DNA of 64,000 nucleotides, from NCBI RefSeq assembly GCF_011758745.1, contig NZ_JAANOV010000001.1, forward strand, positions 1,488,001 through 1,552,000, in the 5' to 3' direction. Below the pieces are notes generated by a model that was not told the DNA's origin, searched no databases, and saw nothing but the letters and a program-made list of their open reading frames with translations. Shown here piece after piece: positions 63,930 to 64,000 of the stretch (positions are counted from its first letter, which is position 1; every line of letters starts with the position of its first letter). Both the position numbers and the translations under genes were made by a program. The DNA is from Amycolatopsis granulosa (GTDB taxonomy: Bacteria; Actinomycetota; Actinomycetes; Mycobacteriales; Pseudonocardiaceae).

Positions 63930-64000
63930 GTCATTCCAGGAACTCGGCGGGCCCGACCCGCCAGAAACCCGCCACTTTCACTCGGCGAACACAACCCAAA

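Overview
The window is high-G+C actinobacterial chromosome, and I infer an Amycolatopsis-like Pseudonocardiales. The clues are third-position G/C bias, many GTG starts, purine-rich AGGAGG ribosome sites, ATGA/GTGA gene overlaps, TetR/IclR/GntR/HxlR-controlled catabolic operons, an F420-type oxidoreductase, Tat-secreted enzymes and a pSAM2-type integrative element in a tRNA gene. No rRNA and no CRISPR array were seen. The species name is inference.

The left and middle parts (1-51 kb) are a series of catabolic and regulatory units. 1-5.2 kb: an IclR-controlled operon (MFS permease, flavoprotein dehydrogenase, two SDRs, SnoaL-like protein). 5.2-8.2 kb: a glycosyltransferase with an LAYTG mini-protein, a YciO-like protein and a two-gene unit of unknown function. 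8.4-15.1 kb: a beta-oxidation operon (acyl-CoA synthetase, thiolase, two acyl-CoA dehydrogenases, enoyl-CoA hydratase) facing a TetR gene with a clear operator, plus an acyl-CoA synthetase remnant. 15.1-22.2 kb: a GntR-led group (lactonase, hydroxyacid-oxoacid transhydrogenase, FmdB, FAD/FeS 2-hydroxyacid dehydrogenase, HMG-CoA-lyase-like protein) that can be read as a gamma-lactone/4-hydroxybutyrate pathway with recycling of D-2-hydroxyglutarate. 22.3-25.8 kb: a three-subunit molybdenum hydroxylase. 26-27.3 kb: an unusual histidyl-tRNA synthetase. 27.3-31.8 kb: HAD phosphatase, membrane protein, two-component system, secreted hydrolase. 31.8-36.3 kb: an HxlR-controlled nitrilase/amidase/tautomerase operon with a membrane protein. 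36.3-39.9 kb: SDR, F420-type flavoprotein, imine reductase facing a MerR regulator, small antitoxin-like protein, hydrolase. 40-41.3 kb: a secreted protein and its broken paralogue. 42.8-50 kb: secreted keto-sugar/glucose-dehydrogenase/ThuA enzymes with a two-domain copper oxidase and a cupredoxin-Ig protein.

At 51612-51684 lies tRNA-Asn(GTT). Its 3' half (45 bp) is repeated exactly at 63856-63900, bounding a 12.2-kb actinomycete integrative and conjugative element (AICE). The element carries integrase, excisionase, a RepSA-like initiator, a small protein, an FtsK/TraB-type ATPase with a separate membrane partner, an SCO3933-type regulator, an XRE-PLD-like regulator, Nudix and HD hydrolases, a KorSA-like GntR repressor and a small XRE protein.

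The most interesting cargo is at 59.6-63.2 kb: three tightly packed, visibly AT-richer genes. They encode a DUF3732-type SMC/Rad50-like ATPase with a CPLC zinc hook, a small middle component, and a protein with an N-terminal Cap4/DUF4297-like nuclease domain. This matches the architecture of the little-studied ABC three-component (ABC-3C) conflict systems and is my main candidate for a new anti-phage or anti-plasmid system. A 192-bp interrupted palindrome sits between it and attR.
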